64,000 nt of DNA, from assembly GCA_028752905.1 (NCBI GenBank), contig JAQNBH010000012.1, positions 21,231,545-21,295,544 of the forward strand, written 5' to 3'. This document shows, one piece after another, positions 59,091-64,000 of the stretch. The first letter of the stretch is position 1, and every line of letters begins with the position of its first letter. The notes beneath the pieces are model-generated. The model was not told where the DNA came from, searched no databases, and worked only from the letters and a program-made list of their open reading frames with translations. Origin of the DNA: Cladorhizidae sp. MBARI D1340-BT2. Taxonomy: Eukaryota; Porifera; Demospongiae; Poecilosclerida; Cladorhizidae. Made by a program: the position numbers and the translations under genes.

Positions 59091-59149
59091 CTCTGAGCTT
59101 TCAAATCAGCGCAGAGCTTCATGGCTTCATCATCAGGCACGTCTGTGAG
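59091..59149 (-). CDS. OLA1: OLA1 exon preceding ALPKII
   Basis: 59 nt encoding LTDVPDDEAMKLCADLKAQ plus the first two bases of a Ser codon. It aligns position by position, without a gap, to the variable helical segment that precedes SALPKII in OLA1 (19 residues in both). Donor GTGAGT and acceptor TGTACAG are good. Sequence identity is low, so the call depends on exon length, phase and the neighbouring exon. The ATPase-domain exons must lie beyond the right edge of the window. Confidence 0.8.
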
Positions 59150-59779
59150 CTGTACACAATAACAACAACAACAACAACAACAATTCATTGTTATTAGCGA
59201 AGTGCGAGAGATAAAACATCGCAAGACTTATGTGCCGAAAGAGAGAATGTAAATTAGCTCCAGGTAGGTGTGGTTTCACATGCAGGGCTGCGAGTGTGAG
59301 ACAGCAGGTTCGATGCCCTCGGCACTGCGTCACTGTATTTCCATCGAATCATCCCAGACCATTATCGCATTTGTTGGAGTGACTTGAAGTTGACTACTCC
59401 GGAGTCTTACCAGCAGTACGTGCAGAGGGCCTTAACATTTTACGGCACTGGACACACGCGGAGCGCACCGGCATGGAAGTCGTCGACCTCATGGGGACAA
59501 AGCTGTTTCTGCTCCCCCTCCAGCAGGACAAACGATCGTCAGAAACCAACCCCCTGCCACTGTGATGGAGGCCGGTAAGCTGGCAGATGACAACATCCTG
59601 AGGCTACCAAAACCAGAGGACAAACGATGCTGGGGATCTCGACTGGAGCGGTCGTTAACAAGTGGCGAGGGAGACCAAGATTCCGGTAAGACTCGAGCAA
59701 CCAGCGAAGGGAAGCCTGAGGTCACAAGAGGCCAGACCTCTACGACCACCCAACTTTGGACCCAGTCAAGGCCCCCCCC

Positions 59780-60860
59780 CCATTGATATAAGCAATGACT
59801 TTGGCCACACACATTTCCCGTATCGCCATGGACATGGTGGGACCACTCCCCTCCCCTCCACCAAAGAGGGTCACTGGTATGCGCTGAAGGTAGTGGACTA
59901 TGGGACGCATTTTCCTGAGGCCTTCCCTCTTAAATTGACCACGAGCCAAGACGTTGCGACTACCTTGATGGATCTCATGTCCAGAGTCAGGATACCCGAG
60001 GAAATGCTCACAGATCGGGGGGTCCAATTTTTGTAGCGCACTCACCAAGGACCTGTACGACATTGTTGGGCATTGAGGCCATCAAGACGTCCTCCTACCA
60101 ACCTCAGACTGACGGGATGGTGTGTGCTGTACACCAACACCAGGGTTTCATTTAGGGGGGGGGGGGGGGGGGGTGGGGGGGGGGGCTGCCCCCCCTTGGA
60201 ACCTTTTTGCCCCCCCCCCCCTTGGAAATTGTATTATTAAAATTCTTATTGATGTTGATAAGTGCTTGACATCATGCTCCCCCTTAATATCCAGATTCCT
60301 CCAGTTGCCCCCCCCCCTCCCCCTCCCCCTTGAAGCCCTGAACGCCACATTAAAGAGCGTCCTCCGCAAGTATATCACCAGATTTGGGGGCCAGTGGAAC
60401 GAGAGCATCCAATATCTCCTGCTCGCGTTCTGGGAGGTCCCTTACCAGTCCACAGGCTTCACTCCGTTTGAGATGCTCTACGTACGCAACCTCGAGGGCC
60501 ACTGGATGTCCTCCGCAAGGAATGGGAGGGGCCATCCTCCTAGTCTGAAAATGTGGTGTTGTACATGCTAGATACACATGCCAAACGGGAGGCGGCCAGG
60601 GACATCGCCATGGAGATGGTGACCAAGTCTAAACGCCAGAAGAAGACCTGGTACAACAGTTCTGCTCGAGCGAGGTCGTTCCAGGTCAATGACTTGTTCT
60701 CATCTTGCTACCATCGTCATCTCACAAGCTGTTGGCCAGCTGGCTGGGACCGTTTCCCATTATGGAGAAGCTCTCCTCCACCACCTATAAGATGAAGACC
60801 GACAGCACCAGGGAACAGACATTCCATGTCAACATGATGCAGGTGGGAGTCAACATCAGC
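59780..60860 (+). pseudogene. Integrase of the LTR element, interrupted by a MITE
   Basis: The core shows AMDMVGPLP (first catalytic Asp, 59827-59853 in one frame), then VVDYGTHFPEAFPLKLTTSQ and MLTDRGVQF (second Asp) in another. TSSYQPQTDGMV follows, and the MITE at 60141 sits just after the point where the catalytic Glu should come. Sequence resumes as ALNATLKSVLRKYITRFGGQ, FTPFEMLYVRN and the C-terminal LPSSSHKLLASWLGPFP and TFHVNMMQV. At least three frameshifts. Confidence 0.85.
60141..60332. mobile_element. MITE copy 2, inserted in the integrase sequence
   Basis: Starts CAGGGTTTCATTTAGG and contains GGAAATTGTATTATTAAAAT and TTGATGTTGATAAGTGCTTG, colinear with 12788-12966. The last 25 bp, including the right TIR, are missing, and the G and C runs have grown. 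The integrase resumes directly at its end. Confidence 0.85.
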
Positions 60861-61084
60861 AGTCTCTCTGCTTGCCTCAGCCTCACATAACCAGTCCACT
60901 CTTGTCAATTATGTCGAAGAGATTCCCACTTGGGCTGATCAGGAGCTGGCCGTCCTGCATCTTCACGTCAACCCGGATCTGTCCAGAAGCCAGTAGCTGG
61001 ACAGAGAACCTACACTAGCTCGCCACAAACCATTTTTTTCTAACCAGCCAGGACGAATGCATCTCTCCTCCATTGAGATCGACA

Positions 61085-61585
61085 ACAACGACCCCACCCC
61101 CGTCAGCTCCCCCCTACCCTCCACCCCCGTCAGCTCACACCTCTACCCTCCACCCCCGTCAGCTCACACCTCTACCCTCCACCCCCGCCAGCTCCCACTT
61201 CTACCCTCCACCCCCGTCAGCTCACACCTCTACCCTCCACCCCCGCCAGCTCCCTCCTCTACCCTCCACCCGTCAGCTCCCACCCCTCCCCTCGACCCCA
61301 CCCCACCCCCGTCAGCTCACACCTCTAACCCTCCACCCCTGTCAGCTCACACCTCTAACACTCCACCCCTGTCAGCTCACACCTCTACCCTCCACCCGTC
61401 AGCTCACACCTCTACCCTCCACCCGTCAGCTCACACCTTTAACCCTCCACCCCCGTCAGCTCACACCTCTACCCTCCACCCCTGTCAGCTCACACCTCTA
61501 CCCTCCACCCATCAGCTCACACCCCTACCCTCCACCCGTCAGCTAACACCTCTACCCTCCACCCAGTCAGCTCCCACCCCTCCCG
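61085..61585. repeat. About 29-bp minisatellite in the IN-RT linker
   Basis: Some 17 copies of CCCCCGTCAGCTCACACCTC-TACCCTCCA, with CGCCAGCTCCC and CCCATCAG variants. It begins within a PTPVSS-encoding stretch of the element and stops just before the RIAPANTQ-encoding one, so it arose by expansion inside the polyprotein linker. Confidence 0.92.
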
Positions 61586-61589
61586 CATT

Positions 61590-62200
61590 GCACCGGCCAA
61601 CACGCAGGCGGTGAATGACGAGGCATCCCAGGTGTTACGCAAGGGCATCGTCACGACCAGCAGGAGTCCCTGGCCGGCACACATACTCCGAGCACCAAAG
61701 AAAGATGGCTCATCAAGATTCTGTGTCGACTTCACAAAGCTGAATGCGGTCACCCGGCCGGATCCCTTCCCCATGCCTCGCGTAGAAGACCTCGTAGACG
61801 GGCTATCTGGGGTCTCGTTCATCTCCGCCCTGGACCTGACCTCTGGATACTGGCAGGTACCTGTTGCAATGGACTCTAGAGAGAAGACATCATTTACCAC
61901 TCCATTCAGGAAATATGAATTTGCTGTCACCACCTAGAGATGGTTCATTGTCTGTACCTGGGACATGTTGTGGGACGAGGTAAGGTGCGCCAAGACTCGG
62001 CCAAGGTGTCTGCCGTTGGGGCTTTTCTGGTCCCCAAGAACAAGAATGACGCGAGGTCCTTCCTCGGCCTAGCTGGCTATTACTGGCGCTTTGTACCGCA
62101 GTACTCGACCATTGCTACTCCCCTGAACGACCTCACCAAAAAGGAGTGCCCGGACAAAGTGGTATGGCTGGACATCAGAAAGCCTTTGACGCCCTGAAGG
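61590..62200 (+). pseudogene. Reverse transcriptase of the LTR element, catalytic region deleted
   Basis: The fingers and palm start is clear: VLRKGIVTTSRSPW, APKKDGSSRFCVDFTKLN, PMPRVEDLVDGLSG and LDLTSGYWQVPV (first catalytic Asp). The frame stops at 61937 after KYEFAVTT. Sequence resumes at once with HCLYLGHVVGRGKV and FLGLAGYYWRFVPQYSTIA, the connection region. The block that should hold the YxDD active site, some 70 residues, is absent. Confidence 0.88.
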
Positions 62201-62239
62201 CTGCACTGACCTCTGATCCCGTGCCACATGGGGCCTGAC

Positions 62240-62660
62240 TACTCACGTGAATTCACTCTGCACGTGGATGCCTCAGATGTCGGCATCGGCGCGGTACTGA
62301 GCCAGACCACAGACACGGATGGAGATCGGCCAATTTCGTTTTACTCTTGAAAACTCAAGCCTCGCAAAACCAACTGAGCTACAGTAGAGAAGGAGTGTCT
62401 GGTTAATGTCGACGGAATCCAGCACTTTCGAGTGTATCTTACTGGCGTGACATTCCACGTGGTGACAGATCACAGTCGCCTCCTCTTCCTCAATAACGTG
62501 AAGGACACTGGAGGCCGCCTGACACGATGGTCGCTCAGACTCCAGCCTTATAGCTTCACCGTCCATCACCGACTGGGAAGGTCCAACGGCAACGCCGATG
62601 GCCTGTCCCGGCAGACTTGGCCGGATGACTCGACCTGTAGCATGCTGCCGGAGAGGCAAG
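62240..62660 (+). pseudogene. RNase H of the LTR element
   Basis: FTLHVDASDVGIGAVLSQ (catalytic Asp), ATVEKECLVNVDGIQHFRVY (catalytic Glu region), FHVVTDHSRLLFL (Asp) and NGNADGLSRQ follow in the usual order. In-frame TGA and TGA/TAG codons around 62348-62380 break the early part. Confidence 0.82.
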
Positions 62661-62667
62661 GGGGGAG

Positions 62668-62973
62668 TGTTACGGATCCTCCAGCAGAGTCTCCTAACCA
62701 AGGAACATTTGGCCCGAGGGTGATAATTAAATATGTCACTTAGCCATATCCACAGGTGTGTCATTAAGACTCATTATGGACTAAACACTTAGCAAAACAG
62801 ATATAGCAGATATATTATTACCTTATAAGGTCTGGCTGGGTTCAAGGCTGGGAGCCTATAAGAAGCCAACCAATGAAGAGGATGCTTGAACTATTTGTAA
62901 GCTGAATTATACTACATATCTACGTATATCTTGTTGGTCATCTGGCCCCTCAGTCGGGTCTATCCACAACACA
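62668..62973 (+). repeat. 3' LTR (about 306 bp)
   Basis: Directly after the polypurine tract GGGGGAG, starts TGTTACGG and ends ...CCACAACACA, i.e. TG...CA. A TATA-like CTATAAGAAG lies at about 62848. No second copy is present in the window, so the right boundary is set by the CA and typical LTR layout. 62974-63227 is unannotated. Confidence 0.65.
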
Positions 62974-63227
62974 ACGTCATTGCTTGACCAGCGCACATGT
63001 GTGGGGGAGCGTTGCACCGAGGGTGTCGTCCTTGAAACAACGTTCCACAGCACACGACCGGAACTCTCTCATATTGCAGTGCGACTGCACACTATAATGA
63101 AACTAACACACAGTTCACCCATAAACACACACATTCAGAATCGCTGGAGGCCTTTGCATGCAAGCACATGTCATGTCAAGTCTGTCCAGCTACGTAGTGG
63201 AGCTATCCATCGAACTTTAAATGCATG

Positions 63228-64000
63228 GGAACCGGTGCGTGTGACGATAGGAATCTCAGCCTTCAGGTCAGCTTCAAGGACCACCATCACAGCCATGCAT
63301 GTGACGATAGGAACCTCACCCTCCAGGTCAGCCTCAAGGGCCACCATCACAGCTATGCATGTGACGATAGGAACCTCAGCCTGGTCAGCTTCAAGGACAC
63401 CATCATAGCCATGCATGTGACGATAGGAACCTCAGCCTCCAGGTCAGCCTCAAGGACCACCATCATAGCCATGCATGTGGCGATAGGAACCTCACCCTCC
63501 AGGTCAGCTTCAAGGACCACCATCACAGCCATGCATGTGACGATAGGAACCTCACCCTCCACTTCAAGGACCACCATCACAGCCAGGCATGTGACGATAG
63601 GATCTCAGCCTCCAGGTCAGCTTCAAGGACCACCATCACAGCCATGCATGTGACGATAGGAACCTCAGCCTCCAGGTCAGCTTCAAGGACACCATCACAG
63701 CCATGCATGTGACGATAGGAACCTCAGCCTCCAGGTCAGCTTCAAGGACACCATCACAGCCATGCATGTGACGATAGGAACCTCAGCCTCCAGGTCAGCT
63801 TCAAGGACCACCATCACAGCCATGCATGTAACGATAGGAAGCTCAGCCTCCAGGTCAGCCTCAAGGACACCATCACAGCCATGCATGTGACGATAGGAAG
63901 CTCAGCCACCAGGTCAGCTTCAAGGACACAATCACAGCCATGCATGTGACGATAGGAACCTCAGCCTCCAGGACCACCATCACAGGTGGATTTCGTCCTA
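63228..64000. repeat. 60-bp satellite, at least 12 copies, runs off the window
   Basis: The unit contains CATGTGACGATAGGAACCTC, AGCCTCCAGGTCAGCTTCAA and GGACCACCATCACAGCCATG. Single-base deletions (GGACACCATC) recur in several units. Frames open on both strands are due to the 60-bp period. Confidence 0.95.

Larger units (their letters stand above)
59330..62973 (+). mobile_element. Degenerate Ty3/gypsy-type LTR element with IN upstream of RT (Gmr1-like order)
   Basis: Plus-strand order: integrase core (59780-60500), integrase C-terminal part (60560-60860), linker, reverse transcriptase (61590-62200), RNase H (62240-62650), polypurine tract GGGGGAG and a 3' LTR starting TGTTACGG. Standard Ty3/gypsy elements have IN last. 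The linker after IN runs towards RT (PGRMHLSSIEIDNNDPTPV) and is resumed by RIAPANTQAVNDEA, indicating that IN and RT were adjacent in the source element. The copy is dead: stops, frameshifts, a MITE in IN, a minisatellite in the linker, and a deletion of the RT catalytic region. No 5' LTR, gag or protease is recognised; the left boundary is approximate. Confidence 0.8.

Noticed and set aside
59251..59325. Possible tRNA gene (TTAGCTCC A-box-like and GGTTCGATGCC B box)
   Set aside because: The box spacing is about 9 nt longer than usual and no acceptor stem or anticodon loop can be drawn. At most a SINE head.

Overview
This is a eukaryotic, almost certainly invertebrate metazoan, window (a sponge or other early-branching animal would fit, but the sequence does not settle it). 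The evidence is two intron-containing Sp-family zinc-finger genes with a metazoan-type Buttonhead box, GT-AG introns, an OLA1 gene, animal-type transposons (hAT, LINE, a Ty3/gypsy-type LTR element, tRNA-derived SINE) and no sign of bacterial operons. Most of the 64 kb is non-coding: tandem repeats, microsatellites and transposon relics make up well over half, and most of the long open frames are by-products of tandem repeats.

Layout. 1-24,050: repeat-rich sequence with a LINE 3' remnant (about 80-600), small TIR elements, a 41-bp satellite (5,085-6,077), a 45/90-bp higher-order satellite (6,510-9,060), further minisatellites, and a 1.1-kb polypyrimidine tract (18,671-19,806). 24,070-30,085: the gene island. 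Sp-family gene 1 (CDS 24,669-26,276) and Sp-family gene 2 (26,717-29,662, three coding exons) lie head to tail on the plus strand, each behind an NRF-1-like palindrome. 30,221-59,149: the last five exons of OLA1 (Obg-like ATPase 1) on the minus strand. It converges on Sp gene 2 and is split by introns of about 16.5 kb and 11.2 kb. Those introns hold a 3.7-kb 30-bp satellite, a 1.6-kb CAGACA-type array, a large foldback element, a 2.6-kb hAT transposon relic and a 699-bp non-autonomous hAT with an exact 8-bp target duplication. The 5' exons of OLA1 are beyond the right edge. 59,330-62,973: a degenerate Ty3/gypsy-type element whose integrase lies upstream of reverse transcriptase and RNase H, followed by a 3' LTR. 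63,228-64,000: a 60-bp satellite that runs off the window.

Main points of interest. (1) A dispersed repeat family (core GATGAAGGCTAGAGCATC) occurs at eight or so places; its outermost units look like a hammerhead-ribozyme core (CTGATGA, a 7-bp hairpin, GAAAC), and several copies have expanded into minisatellites. (2) The LTR element has the unusual IN-RT-RH order known from Gmr1-like elements, with a minisatellite grown inside the IN-RT linker and a MITE in the integrase near its catalytic Glu. (3) OLA1 is a small conserved gene with satellite-filled giant introns. (4) The tandem Sp pair has shared promoter motifs, a hidden first coding exon in gene 2, and a perfect splice donor overlapping the gene 1 stop codon. 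Functions of the two Sp factors (GC/GT-box binding regulators) and OLA1 (cytosolic ATPase) are otherwise unrelated; they are neighbours, not a pathway.
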